Positions 8,223 to 16,750 are shown, counted from the stretch's first letter. The stretch: 28,634 bases of DNA from PXAP01 sp964520585 (GCA_964520585.1 CAZFOO010000046.1:1-28634), one strand, 5' to 3'. The notes: generated by a model not told the origin, from the sequence alone. Made by a program: numbers and translations.

Positions 8223-9380
8223 TCAATTAAGATCTGCTTTTATAAACACTATTTCAGGACGGTTGCCCAGTCTCATGGGCGGGCCCCAGGTGCCTATACC
8301 GTTCGATACATATACCTTCATCCCGTCAACCTCACCAAATCCCCTGCTGATAGTATATACAGCACGGGTGATAAAATTGAACGGCCATAATTGTCCGTGA
8401 TGGGTATGTCCCGAAAGCTGAAGATCTGCACCAGCGGCGGCGGCCCGGTCGAGGTTGAAGGGCTGATGGTCAAGTAATATCACTGGAAGGTCATCTTCTA
8501 TTTGAGCCAGAAGTTCTTCTGCACTTTTCCTCTGCTTGCCGTCGAATCTTTCGCTGGTAAGATCCTCACGTCCTGCAAGATAAAAGCTGTTATTTACTTT
8601 GATGACGCTGTCGCGGAGAAGATGTATACGGTGACTGGTCAGATAGTCGGCGGCTTTATTTATGCCACCAATGTATTCATGGTTTCCTGTGATACCATAT
8701 ACTCCAAGCGGTGCCGATAGATTTTTGATCGCAGTTCCCAGGTCACGTTGTATTACCGGTCTGACATCTTCATCGAGAATATCTCCGGCCAGAAGTATAA
8801 TATCAGGATTAAGAGAATTTATCCTGTTGACCATTCTTGTGATACGTTTTTTTGAAGTGAGGCTTCCCATATGGATATCAGAAACAAGCACCATATTTAC
8901 CGAACTCATTTCACTGTTTTTCCCGTCAAGGGATATCTCCATCCTGTTTACCCTGGGGAACCATGTATTGAGATGTGCTGACACTATAATTAGAAATACT
9001 GCCGGCACAATTACTGTGAACAGTATTACTTTAGTTTGGTCAATATTCTCATGCCATGCGGAAGGAATAACAGGAACTGCCAGGTTAACCAGTCTGACCA
9101 GGTCGATCAGGACCAGAAAAAGAACAAAGTAAATCATTGCCCCGAGCCAGAAAGAACCGGTCCACAATAAAAAATTTACAGGAGGACCCAGCCAGTATCT
9201 TTCAAGTACCCTGCCCGCAATATAAGACAACGAAAGAAAGAGGAATACAACGAGGTATAAATTCCGTCCTTTTGGAAATGAACCAAGAGCCTGCCATCCC
9301 CGGGTAAATATATAATAATTAACGAGAAAATATACTAAAAGAACTATACTGTAAAAAATGATGAATGTAGTGGTTCGCAT
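8223..9380 (-). CDS. membrane-anchored metallophosphoesterase (YkuE/YaeI-like)
   Basis: Calcineurin-like phosphoesterase with a dinuclear metal site. Four hydrophobic segments at about residues 5-25, 40-57, 70-95 and 117-136 anchor the N-terminal 140 residues in the inner membrane, and the catalytic domain follows. Metal-binding motifs appear in order: SDIH (Asp168, His170), GD (Asp200), GNHE (Asn233, His234), LLDH (His305) and GHTHHGQ (324-330). Related enzymes include the UDP-diacylglucosamine hydrolase-like and YkuE phosphodiesterases; the true substrate is not determined, and phospholipid or cell-envelope phosphoesters are inference. At 385 residues it matches the family members with four membrane spans. 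It is probably transcribed alone, 267 bases upstream of the asparaginase gene. Confidence 0.88.
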   Translation of the reverse strand: MRTTTFIIFYSIVLLVYFLVNYYIFTRGWQALGSFPKGRNLYLVVFLFLSLSYIAGRVLERYWLGPPVNFLLWTGSFWLGAMIYFVLFLVLIDLVRLVNLAVPVIPSAWHENIDQTKVILFTVIVPAVFLIIVSAHLNTWFPRVNRMEISLDGKNSEMSSVNMVLVSDIHMGSLTSKKRITRMVNRINSLNPDIILLAGDILDEDVRPVIQRDLGTAIKNLSAPLGVYGITGNHEYIGGINKAADYLTSHRIHLLRDSVIKVNNSFYLAGREDLTSERFDGKQRKSAEELLAQIEDDLPVILLDHQPFNLDRAAAAGADLQLSGHTHHGQLWPFNFITRAVYTISRGFGEVDGMKVYVSNGIGTWGPPMRLGNRPEIVFIKADLN

Positions 9381-9412
9381 TTGTTATTAATAGGTTATAC
9401 AGGCATTTTTAA

Positions 9413-9557
9413 ATTATTACGCAGATGAAAAATTGACTTCGTCGATTTCTCAAAAAGAACCTTGCTGTTTGTTGTCAATTCACCTGATGAGAATTGATTT
9501 CGTCAATTTCTCATGCAATCAATGGTTCTTTTTGCATTATTACGCAGATGAGAAATT
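9413..9557. repeat. intergenic cluster of direct and inverted repeats
   Basis: A 16-bp sequence (ATTATTACGCAGATGA) occurs at 9413-9428 and again at 9536-9551. Between them, GAGAATTGA-TTTCG-TCAATTTCTC (9489-9512) forms a hairpin with one bulged base, and a degenerate copy (AATTGACTTCGTCGATTTCTC) follows the first direct repeat. AATTTCTCAT (9505-9514) and ATGAGAAATT (9548-9557) form a perfect 10-bp inverted pair. No coding capacity is seen. It may be one copy of a dispersed palindromic element. Confidence 0.6.
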
Positions 9558-9816
9558 CAAAAGGGAATGAAAAAGCATTGAAGTTCAAAGTTTAATTTAT
9601 TAATTTAGAATATAAACAAAGGATTTGATCAAAAGTTTTAAATTAACATTATTTGACACTGTTATAACGCATCCCGCTTATGTAACTGATTGAATTAGCG
9701 GTGGGCTTATATTATGATATCTGTATTTGTCCGATGATTTAAGGGACCAATACATTGTAAATTCACATTCTATTTTCCTTAAAGGGATGTTATATAATTT
9801 TTTATCTGCCTTTGTG

Positions 9817-9824
9817 TATCTTCG
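9817..9824 (+). promoter_or_regulatory. probable -7 promoter motif for the SagB-type gene
   Basis: TATCTTCG matches TAnnTTTG at five of six defined bases, 76 bases upstream of the chosen start at 9901. The flanking 9558-9816 stretch is AT-rich and shows no gene. Confidence 0.4.
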
Positions 9825-9900
9825 TATAATAAATTGAAATACTGTATATTTTTCAGTTTATTGATAATACTTTTTAGTGAATCCTTTAAAACATATCGCC

Positions 9901-10542
9901 ATGAAAAAAAAGATATCCGGCGCTTTTATTTTCCTGTTGTTATCATCAGGCACTTTTTTTGCCCAGGTAACAGAGACTATCACCCTGGTCAAACCTCAAA
10001 AGAGCGGTGGCATGCCTCTTTTTGAGGCCCTTAATAACAGGCAGAGCATGCGAAGCTACAGTCCCCGCGAACTGGATCAACAGGATCTATCCAACCTCTT
10101 GTGGGCTGCTTTCGGCATAAACCGTGAGGATGGAAAGAGAACAGCACCTTCTGCCAGGAACAGGCAGGAGGTTGACATTTACCTTATTATGGCCGGAGGG
10201 TGGTATAAGTACGAACCTGAAGCTCATGCGTTGTTAAAGCTCGGGAATGATGATTTGCGTGAACATGCCGGAAGTCAGGATTATGTAGAAACAGCTCCCC
10301 TGAACCTTATATTTGTGGCGGATCATGAGCGGATGACAGGGGCCGGTCAGGAAGAGCGGGAATTTTATTCTGCTGCCGACGTGGGTTTCATTTCACAGAA
10401 TGTTTATCTTTTTTGTGCCTCGGAAGGACTTGCTACTGTTGTGCGGGGACTATTGGACAGGGACAGGCTTCATCAGCTTCTTAAGCTTAAGGCTTCACAA
10501 CATGTCATTCTTGGTCAGACTGTGGGATACCCGGCTGAATGA
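9901..10542 (+). CDS. exported SagB-type nitroreductase-family oxidoreductase
   Basis: FMN-dependent oxidoreductase of the SagB/ThcOx branch of the nitroreductase fold. The ATG at 9901 is preferred over an in-frame ATG 24 bases earlier, because it gives a clean signal peptide (MKKK followed by hydrophobic residues 6-20, cleavage near FFAQ). Typical motifs are RQSMRSY (FMN phosphate contact region), LSNLLWAAFGINR and RTAPSARNRQE, then APLNLIFVAD and a C-terminal HVILGQTVGYP. The 213-residue product is a single-domain form. There is no YcaO, precursor peptide or other azole-peptide gene nearby, so a role in peptide cyclodehydration is not supported. The true substrate is unknown. The gene is convergent with the TetR gene, with one base between stops. 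Confidence 0.85.
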   Translation: MKKKISGAFIFLLLSSGTFFAQVTETITLVKPQKSGGMPLFEALNNRQSMRSYSPRELDQQDLSNLLWAAFGINREDGKRTAPSARNRQEVDIYLIMAGGWYKYEPEAHALLKLGNDDLREHAGSQDYVETAPLNLIFVADHERMTGAGQEEREFYSAADVGFISQNVYLFCASEGLATVVRGLLDRDRLHQLLKLKASQHVILGQTVGYPAE

Positions 10543-10543
10543 A

Positions 10544-11125
10544 TCAGTGCCTTTTGACAATGCCATAAAAAAGGATCAAAAGAAGCTGTTCTACCTGATG
10601 CTCCAGTTTTATTGGACTTTCACGTATTACGATGGTGTATTCAAGGCCCTTGATGGCAGTTACGATGGCTATGGTGGCCAGGTCCGTGTTTTCAAGTTTG
10701 CAGCGGTTGTTCCTTACGCCATCTTTTAATATGCTCTCTACCATCTTCATTTCTTCCTTGTCATATTTCGCTCTCACCTTGTTAATGAAGGGAAGGTGAT
10801 CCAGGTAATTTGTCTTGACTGCCGTGTAAAGGTTGATGGATTTTCTGAAGGCTCTCATCCTCGATATTACATAGATCTTCATCCTTTTGTAAGGATCGGC
10901 AATATCTTTGGTTGCTTCGATAATCTCATTCTTCAGATGCTCTGCCTCCCGTTCCACCACAGCCTCGAACAGTTCCTCCTTGCTTAGAAAATAATAATAC
11001 AGAGAACTTTTGCCCATTCCTGCTTCAGCGGCGACCTGCTCCATCCTGGTATCTTTGAAGCCATGCCGGCCAAATACCTTGCCTGCTGCGGTTATGATCA
11101 GTTCTCTTTTATCGTCTTTTTTCAT
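10544..11125 (-). CDS. TetR/AcrR family transcriptional regulator
   Basis: The 193-residue length and N-terminal helix-turn-helix (about residues 8-55: IITAAGKVFGRHGF, then MEQVAAEAGMGKSSLYYYF) are diagnostic of the family. The remaining alpha-helical part is a ligand-binding and dimerisation domain whose effector cannot be predicted. The gene follows rnr in the same direction after about 120 bases, and that gap contains two dyads listed as operators, so autoregulation is likely. The neighbouring SagB-type gene converges on it and is not obviously its target. No efflux pump gene is in view. Confidence 0.88.
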   Translation of the reverse strand: MKKDDKRELIITAAGKVFGRHGFKDTRMEQVAAEAGMGKSSLYYYFLSKEELFEAVVEREAEHLKNEIIEATKDIADPYKRMKIYVISRMRAFRKSINLYTAVKTNYLDHLPFINKVRAKYDKEEMKMVESILKDGVRNNRCKLENTDLATIAIVTAIKGLEYTIVIRESPIKLEHQVEQLLLILFYGIVKRH

Positions 11126-11145
11126 ATATTATTCCAGGGGTAAAG

Positions 11146-11161
11146 CAACCATTACCGGTTG
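11146..11161. promoter_or_regulatory. candidate TetR operator 1
   Basis: CAACC-ATTACC-GGTTG is a perfect 5-bp dyad with a 6-base spacer, 20 bases upstream of the tetR start. A related dyad with the same CAAC/GTTG half-sites lies 23 bases further on. Binding by the adjacent regulator is inferred from position and symmetry. Confidence 0.45.
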
Positions 11162-11183
11162 ATATTTTTTTAATACCGGTGAA

Positions 11184-11202
11184 TCAACCTGATTACCGTT
11201 GA
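11184..11202. promoter_or_regulatory. candidate TetR operator 2
   Basis: TCAAC-N9-GTTGA is a perfect 5-bp dyad that shares its half-sites with operator 1. It sits directly downstream of the candidate -7 motif of tetR on the minus strand, where a bound repressor would block transcription. An ACCGGT palindrome (11175-11180) lies between the two operators and is also part of operator 1's right half. Confidence 0.45.
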
Positions 11203-11205
11203 AGC

Positions 11206-11213
11206 TAAAAATA
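11206..11213 (-). promoter_or_regulatory. candidate -7 promoter motif for tetR
   Basis: On the minus strand TATTTTTA matches TAnnTTTG at five of six defined bases. It lies about 80 bases upstream of the tetR ATG, just before operator 2. The sequence is AT-rich, so chance matches are common. Confidence 0.3.
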
Positions 11214-11246
11214 ATATAAAAATGACAGGATTCAAATTAATTCAGG

Positions 11247-13430
11247 TTATTCACCTTCTGCAGGCTTAAAATCGAGTTGCTTCTTTTCCAGGTTGGCACG
11301 GGAAATTATTACATGCAGGTTATCCCCGAGTTGATAAGATTTTTTGTTCCGCTTTCCTGTAAGACGGTAGTTATCCTCATCAAGTTCATAAAAATCGTCA
11401 TCCAGGTTCCTTATATGCAGTAATCCCTCACAGCCGTTTTCCAGAATTTCAACATACAAACCCCATTCTGTAACCCCCGAGATAACGCCTTCAAAAACCT
11501 GTCCTATTTTATCGCTCATGAATTCAACTTGCTTGTATTTTATGGAGGCTCTTTCTGCATCTACTGAAAGTTGCTCCATTTCAGATGCATGCTCGCACAT
11601 GGGTTCATATTTTTTCGCACTTTTCGATTCCCCGTTATCAAGGTAATGGGTTAATAACCTATGCACCATCATGTCGGGATACCGTCTGATGGGAGATGTG
11701 AAGTGTGAATAAAAATCAAAACCTAGTCCGTAATGCCCTATGTTCTTAGTGGAATAGACTGCTTTAGCCATGCTTCTTACGGCAAGTGTTTCTATCAGGT
11801 TTTGTTCGGTTTTCCCCCTTACCTGTTCAAGTAGCTTGTTAAGTGAGGAGGAAATGGCTTGAGTGCTTCCCGTTTGAAGATTATATCCAAATTTTGTTAC
11901 GAACTTTGAAAATACTTCCAGCTTGTCGGCCTTTGGTTTGTCATGGATCCGGTAGACAAATGTTCTGCCTTTTTTCCTGGATGACTTTTTATCTTCATCT
12001 TCTTTCTTTTGCCTGCCTGCTTTACCTCCAAATTCAGCCACTCTTTTGTTCGCAAGCAGCATAAATTCCTCGATAAGGTGGTTGGCAGAGCCCATCTCTT
12101 TAAAATATACCCCCAGGGGCCTGCCTTTATCATCAAGGTTAAATTTCACCTCCGTTTTCTCAAATCCTATGGCTCCCTGCTTAAACCTTTCTGTACGCAT
12201 AGTAGAAGCAAGATCATGAAGCAGCAGGATCTCCCGGCTAAGATCCCCCTCACCGGTATCTATCACTTTCTGGGCTTCTTCATAGGTGAAGCGCCTGTTT
12301 GAGCGAATAACAGTTCTTCCGAACCATTCGTTGTTTATTCGTGCTTTTTCATTCATCTCAAAAACCGCCGAATAGCATAGTTTATCCTCATTGGGACGAA
12401 GGGAACAGACTTTGTTGGACAAGCGTTCCGGCAGCATGGGAACTACCCTGTCAACCAGATAAACGGAAGTCCCTCTTTCATAAGCTTCGTTATCCAGGAT
12501 GCTCTGAGGTGTAATATAGTGCGTAACATCAGCTATGTGTATTCCTACCTCCCAGTTACCATTTTTGAGTTGCCTTACTGAGAGGGCATCGTCAAAGTCC
12601 TTTGCATCAGCAGGATCGATGGTGAGTGTAGTTACTTTCCTGAAATCTTTTCTTTTTTTGATCTCATCGTCGGTTATTTTTTCGGGAATAGCATCTGCCG
12701 CCTTTTCAACATCATCCGGGAAAACATAGGGTAATCCGTATTCCGCAAGAATAGCATGCATCTCAGTTTCATGTTCTCCCTTTTTACCCAGTACTTCGAC
12801 GATCTCTCCGATCGGATTTTTTACATTTTTGGGCCATTCTGTTATCCTTGCTATTGCTTTATCTCCACTTTGAGCCCCTTTCAGGCTTTTAAGCGGAATA
12901 AAGAGGTCGTAAGGCAGGGCACGTGTTCCGGGAGCCAGAAAAGCGAAGTTTTTTGAAACCTCCACTGTTCCCACGAAAGTTTCTCTGGATCTTTTGAGAA
13001 TCTCCACAACCTCTCCTTCAGGATTTTTAGAGCGACGCCTGGCGTAGCAATATACCTTAACTATATCACCATTCAGGGCATGATTGAGGTTGGCTTCATT
13101 TACAAATATATCTTCCGGAAACTCTTCCGAAACAATGTATGCCGTACCGTTGGATTTCATATCCACAACTCCGACAATATTACCACCGGTCGATTTGAGC
13201 TTGAATTTGCCGGTATATATCTCTTCCAGATCTTCCTTTTCCGAAAGTTCTTCAAGAGCAGTATTGATAAGTTGTTTAGTTTCGCCATCTCGAATCTGTA
13301 AATTACGGGCAATCTGCTTGTAGTTAAAGGTTCTGTTGGGGTGGTTGGCAAAAACACCCATTATAGATTGTTTTAGGTCCTGAAGGTTATAAATTTTAGG
13401 GGGCTTATTGATTTTTTTCTTTTTAGGCAT
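11247..13430 (-). CDS. rnr: ribonuclease R (VacB/RNB family)
   Basis: Processive 3'-to-5' exoribonuclease that degrades structured RNA, mRNA fragments and defective rRNA in the cytoplasm. Order of domains: basic N-terminus, winged-helix region (about 18-75), two cold-shock-type OB folds (about 82-215), RNB catalytic domain (about 260-620) and a C-terminal S1 domain (about 640-720). The catalytic metal-binding stretch IDPADAKDFDD holds Asp272, Asp278, Asp280 and Asp281. A Lys-rich insertion (KKEDEDKKSSRKKGR) interrupts the RNB domain near residues 475-490. The 727-residue length is normal for Bacteroidota RNase R. The promoter is predicted about 165 bases upstream, leaving a long leader. The gene is divergent from the patatin operon. 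Confidence 0.95.
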   Translation of the reverse strand: MPKKKKINKPPKIYNLQDLKQSIMGVFANHPNRTFNYKQIARNLQIRDGETKQLINTALEELSEKEDLEEIYTGKFKLKSTGGNIVGVVDMKSNGTAYIVSEEFPEDIFVNEANLNHALNGDIVKVYCYARRRSKNPEGEVVEILKRSRETFVGTVEVSKNFAFLAPGTRALPYDLFIPLKSLKGAQSGDKAIARITEWPKNVKNPIGEIVEVLGKKGEHETEMHAILAEYGLPYVFPDDVEKAADAIPEKITDDEIKKRKDFRKVTTLTIDPADAKDFDDALSVRQLKNGNWEVGIHIADVTHYITPQSILDNEAYERGTSVYLVDRVVPMLPERLSNKVCSLRPNEDKLCYSAVFEMNEKARINNEWFGRTVIRSNRRFTYEEAQKVIDTGEGDLSREILLLHDLASTMRTERFKQGAIGFEKTEVKFNLDDKGRPLGVYFKEMGSANHLIEEFMLLANKRVAEFGGKAGRQKKEDEDKKSSRKKGRTFVYRIHDKPKADKLEVFSKFVTKFGYNLQTGSTQAISSSLNKLLEQVRGKTEQNLIETLAVRSMAKAVYSTKNIGHYGLGFDFYSHFTSPIRRYPDMMVHRLLTHYLDNGESKSAKKYEPMCEHASEMEQLSVDAERASIKYKQVEFMSDKIGQVFEGVISGVTEWGLYVEILENGCEGLLHIRNLDDDFYELDEDNYRLTGKRNKKSYQLGDNLHVIISRANLEKKQLDFKPAEGE

Positions 13431-13555
13431 GGTAATGTTAATTTAACAGGATAAACCTGCATTTTTGGAAATAATTTAATAAAAGTAATAAAAAATGATG
13501 TGAGTAAATAAAAATAGATTGTTAATTTTGATCGTGCGGAGGTGCAGAAAAAAAA

Positions 13556-13567
13556 TCTGCCGGCAGA
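13556..13567. repeat. palindrome in the rnr leader
   Basis: TCTGCCGGCAGA is a perfect 12-bp palindrome. A further GCAGA (13544-13548) can compete for the same TCTGC arm across a run of A's, which is a run of T's on the rnr strand. In rnr mRNA this gives two alternative short stems, one followed by eight U residues. An early attenuator is possible, but a 4-bp stem is weak. Confidence 0.35.
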
Positions 13568-13584
13568 AGTATTATACGAGGTTT

Positions 13585-13592
13585 TATCTTTA
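13585..13592 (+). promoter_or_regulatory. probable -7 promoter motif for the patatin operon
   Basis: TATCTTTA matches TAnnTTTG at all but the last base and lies 50 bases upstream of the first patatin ATG (13643). It is only 5 bases from the opposing rnr motif, so the two promoters cannot easily be occupied together. Confidence 0.4.
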
Positions 13593-13597
13593 ACCTG

Positions 13598-13605
13598 CAA
13601 AGGTA
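13598..13605 (-). promoter_or_regulatory. -7 promoter motif for rnr
   Basis: On the minus strand TACCTTTG is a full match to TAnnTTTG. Transcription would start near 13590, giving an rnr leader of about 160 bases. Confidence 0.5.
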
Positions 13606-13642
13606 TCATAATATTATAGCTTAAATGCGATTAATTTCAAAA

Positions 13643-14419
13643 ATGGCAAAACCATATAAGATCGGACTTGCTCTGAGCGGCGGTGCCGCCCGTGGTGCTG
13701 CTCACCTTGGTGTGGTAAAAGCTCTCTATGAAAAAGATATTCGTCCCGATTGCATTTCGGGCACCAGCATCGGAGCAATTGCCGGAGCCTTGCTTGCTGA
13801 TGGCCATGATCCTGATGAGTTGCTGCGAATCTTTCTGGAAAAGCGGTTATTTTCTTATCTTGGAATTACTTTTGACAGGATAGGATTGTTTAAAATGTCC
13901 GGTCTGCGAAATGAACTTGAGAAGCATCTTAAAGCCAAAAAATTCGAGGATCTTAATATTCCCCTCTATGTAACTTGTACCGACCTTAATGCGGGCAAGG
14001 TTGAATATTTTGATCAGGGTGATCTTATTGAAAAAATTATAGCCTCTGCAAGCATACCCGGATTATTTGCTCCGGTTAAGATCGGAAAGGGCCTGTTTGC
14101 AGACGGGGGCATTTTAGATAATCTGCCTGTCAGGCCTTTGAAAGATATATGCAAAAAAATTATTGGAGTACATGTAAACCCTACCGGTCCGGAGGACAAA
14201 CTCGGAAGTGCTATGTCGATAGTAGAACGGTCATTTCATTTGAGTATCGGGGCTCGGATAAGAGAAATAGCCAGCCGGTGCGATCTTTTCATTGAACCCG
14301 GGAAATTACAGAATTACAGGTTAATGGATATGTCGCACGGGAAACAGATGTTTGACATCGGCTATGAATACACCAAAAACCTGCTGGAGGAAAGAAATTC
14401 CAGTCCCCGGAAGTTATAA
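13643..14419 (+). CDS. patatin-like phospholipase (first of tandem pair)
   Basis: Serine lipid acyl hydrolase with a Ser-Asp dyad. The ATG at 13643 is chosen over one 18 bases earlier because it gives MAKPYKIGLALSGG, matching MAESYETGLVLSGG of the following paralogue. Motifs are the oxyanion loop SGGAARG (12-18), nucleophile motif GTSIG (40-44, Ser42) and DGG (154-156, Asp154). At 258 residues it is a minimal single-domain form like RssA/YchK, with no signal peptide or membrane span, so it probably acts in the cytoplasm on lipid or ester substrates. It is the first gene of a rightward run with its paralogue, cysS and ispG. Confidence 0.9.
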   Translation: MAKPYKIGLALSGGAARGAAHLGVVKALYEKDIRPDCISGTSIGAIAGALLADGHDPDELLRIFLEKRLFSYLGITFDRIGLFKMSGLRNELEKHLKAKKFEDLNIPLYVTCTDLNAGKVEYFDQGDLIEKIIASASIPGLFAPVKIGKGLFADGGILDNLPVRPLKDICKKIIGVHVNPTGPEDKLGSAMSIVERSFHLSIGARIREIASRCDLFIEPGKLQNYRLMDMSHGKQMFDIGYEYTKNLLEERNSSPRKL

Positions 14420-14434
14420 ATCAAATACAATCAA

Positions 14435-15199
14435 ATGGCAGAATCTTATGAAACAGGGTTGGTTCTCAGTGGAGGGGCGGCACGGGGACTCGCACATCTT
14501 GGCGTAGTGAAGGCCCTCTTTGAGAAGGGGGTACGACTGGACTGCATATCAGGCACCAGTGCCGGCTCAATTGCCGGAGCTTTCATTGCCGATGGCTATG
14601 ATCCAGAAGAAATGCTTGAAATATTTATGAAGAGGAAGATTTTTGATTTTCTCGGACTGACATTTGGCGAAATGGGACTGATGAAGATAAAAGGGATAAA
14701 GGAGGTACTGAAAAAGCATCTTAAAGCAAAAAACTTTGAAGATCTCAATACCTGCCTTTATGTGGCGTGTACAAATTTAAATTCAGGGAAAGTTGAATAT
14801 TTTAATAAAGGAGACCTTATTGAAAAGGTGATAGCTTCTTGCAGCATACCTGTCCTCTTCATTCCTTCCAAAATTAACGGAGCCGTTTATGCTGATGGAG
14901 GAATTCTGGATAATCTTCCGGTCAGGCCAATCAGGGATAAATGCAAAAAGATCATTGGTGTTAATGTTAACTATACCGGTGAGGAGGAGAATATTGACAG
15001 CATCATGAAAATTGCTGCCCGTTCCTTTCATCTCAGCACCGGTGCAAGGATTTCTGAGATTGCAAATGAATGTGATCTTTTTATCGAACCCGTTGAGTTG
15101 AAAAAATATGGGTTGCTTGATGTGGATAAAGGAAGGGAAATGTTTGAAATAGGTTACAAGAAGGCAAAAAGTATGCTTGAGGAGAGCAAAGTAAATTAA
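14435..15199 (+). CDS. patatin-like phospholipase (second of tandem pair)
   Basis: Paralogue of the preceding gene, starting only 15 bases after its stop. The two proteins align essentially without gaps through the catalytic core, with most residues identical by eye, and share SGGAARG (12-18), the GTSAG nucleophile motif (Ser42) and DGG (Asp154). It is 254 residues long with no signal peptide. Differences lie mainly in the lid-like segment around residues 75-90 and in the C-terminal tail, so substrate preference may have diverged. The pair looks like a local gene duplication with both copies intact. It is likely co-transcribed with its neighbours. The physiological substrate is unknown. Confidence 0.9.
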   Translation: MAESYETGLVLSGGAARGLAHLGVVKALFEKGVRLDCISGTSAGSIAGAFIADGYDPEEMLEIFMKRKIFDFLGLTFGEMGLMKIKGIKEVLKKHLKAKNFEDLNTCLYVACTNLNSGKVEYFNKGDLIEKVIASCSIPVLFIPSKINGAVYADGGILDNLPVRPIRDKCKKIIGVNVNYTGEEENIDSIMKIAARSFHLSTGARISEIANECDLFIEPVELKKYGLLDVDKGREMFEIGYKKAKSMLEESKVN

Positions 15200-15243
15200 T
15201 CTCATCAGTCATTTGCCCAGAGTGTTGAATATTATTTATCAAA

Positions 15244-16719
15244 ATGAACAATTACCAGGAGAGCAAACTATACATTTTTAATACTATTAATCGTAAGAAG
15301 GAGCTGTTTCAGGCTTTGAATCCTCCGCATGCCGGATTATATGTATGTGGTCCCACCGTCTACGGCGATCCGCATCTTGGTCATGCCCGCCCTGCAGTAA
15401 CCTTCGATTTGTTGTACAGGTATCTTAATTACCTTGGTTATAAGGTAAGGTATGTCAGGAATATTACCGATGTGGGGCATCTTGAAAATGATGCCGATGA
15501 GGGAGAGGACAAGATACTGAAAAAAGCCCGGCTTGAGCAACTGGAACCTATGGAGGTTGTGCAGTATTATACCAACCGGTATCATGAGTTCATGAGTGCG
15601 CTCAATGTCTTTCCCCCTTCCATAGAACCCCGTGCTTCAGGACATATTATTGAGCAACAGGTAATGACTGAAAAGATCCTGGAAAATGGATATGCATATG
15701 AGTCCAATGGGTCGGTTTATTTTGATGTTATTAAGTATCATCAGAGTTATCATTATGGAAAACTTTCCGGCAGGGTGCTTGATGATCTGATAAGCAATGC
15801 CCGTCAACTTGAAAAACAGGATGAGAAAAAGAACAGCGTTGATTTTGCACTCTGGAAAAAAGCTGATCCATCTCATTTGATGCGTTGGCCTTCAAAGTGG
15901 AGTGAGGGATTTCCTGGCTGGCATATTGAATGCTCTGCCATGAGCAGGAAGTACCTTGGCGAGAAGTTCGATATTCATGGAGGAGGAATGGACCTGATGT
16001 TTCCTCATCATGAGTGTGAAATAGCACAGTCGGTAGCTGCCGGGGGCTCTGATGCTGTAAGATACTGGATGCATAATAATATGGTTACCATTAACGGGCA
16101 GAAAATGGGCAAATCTCTGGGTAACTTTATTACCCTCGAGCAGATATTCACCGGGAACCATGACCTTCTTCAAAGAAGCTATAGTCCGATGACTATCAGG
16201 TTCTTCATGCTACAGGCACATTATCGCAGCACCCTCGATTTTTCTAATGAGGCCCTGGCAGCTGCCGAGAAGGGGCTGATCAGGCTTATGGGTGCTGTCA
16301 AAGCCCTTGATAAACTGGAGGCCGGTCAGGCCGGCAGCCTGAATATTGATGAGTTTGAGAAAAAGTCTTTGCAGGCTATGAACGACGATCTGGGCAGCCC
16401 TGTGTTGATAGCCCACCTGTTTGATACCGCCCGGTTCATCAACTCTGTCCTGTCAGGGCATGACTCAATAACCGGCAGCGATCTTGAAAAACTCCGTAAA
16501 CTGTTCACCTTTTTCGTATTTGATATTTTGGGCTTAAAAGAAGAAGACAGGGAAATGGGGGAGCTGGCATCGAAACTCGTTGACCTGCTTCTAAACATCC
16601 GGCTTGAAGTGAAGAAAAACAGGAATTTCGAGCTCTCCGATCGTATTCGTGATGAACTTGCCGGATTCGGGATCACGGTAAAGGACAAAAAAGATGGTTT
16701 TGAATGGGAGTTGAAATAA
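15244..16719 (+). CDS. cysS: cysteinyl-tRNA synthetase
   Basis: Class I aminoacyl-tRNA synthetase charging tRNA-Cys in the cytoplasm. The Rossmann active site shows the HIGH-type motif HLGH (44-47) and KMGKS (287-291), the second signature with Gly in place of the more usual Ser. Zinc ligands expected for CysRS are present: Cys35 in YVCGPTVYG, the Cys in WHIECSAM, and His/Glu in FPHHECE. The C-terminal DALR and anticodon-recognition region follows. The 491-residue length is normal. It starts 44 bases after the second patatin gene and ends 31 bases before ispG, so it is probably part of the same operon. Confidence 0.96.
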   Translation: MNNYQESKLYIFNTINRKKELFQALNPPHAGLYVCGPTVYGDPHLGHARPAVTFDLLYRYLNYLGYKVRYVRNITDVGHLENDADEGEDKILKKARLEQLEPMEVVQYYTNRYHEFMSALNVFPPSIEPRASGHIIEQQVMTEKILENGYAYESNGSVYFDVIKYHQSYHYGKLSGRVLDDLISNARQLEKQDEKKNSVDFALWKKADPSHLMRWPSKWSEGFPGWHIECSAMSRKYLGEKFDIHGGGMDLMFPHHECEIAQSVAAGGSDAVRYWMHNNMVTINGQKMGKSLGNFITLEQIFTGNHDLLQRSYSPMTIRFFMLQAHYRSTLDFSNEALAAAEKGLIRLMGAVKALDKLEAGQAGSLNIDEFEKKSLQAMNDDLGSPVLIAHLFDTARFINSVLSGHDSITGSDLEKLRKLFTFFVFDILGLKEEDREMGELASKLVDLLLNIRLEVKKNRNFELSDRIRDELAGFGITVKDKKDGFEWELK

Positions 16720-16750
16720 GCTTCATGTAAAATTTAGTCATTAATTGTTG

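Noticed and set aside
9901..10542. Azole-modified peptide (SagB) biosynthesis cluster
   Set aside because: The gene is a stand-alone exported family member. No YcaO, cyclodehydratase, leader peptide or transporter genes are nearby.
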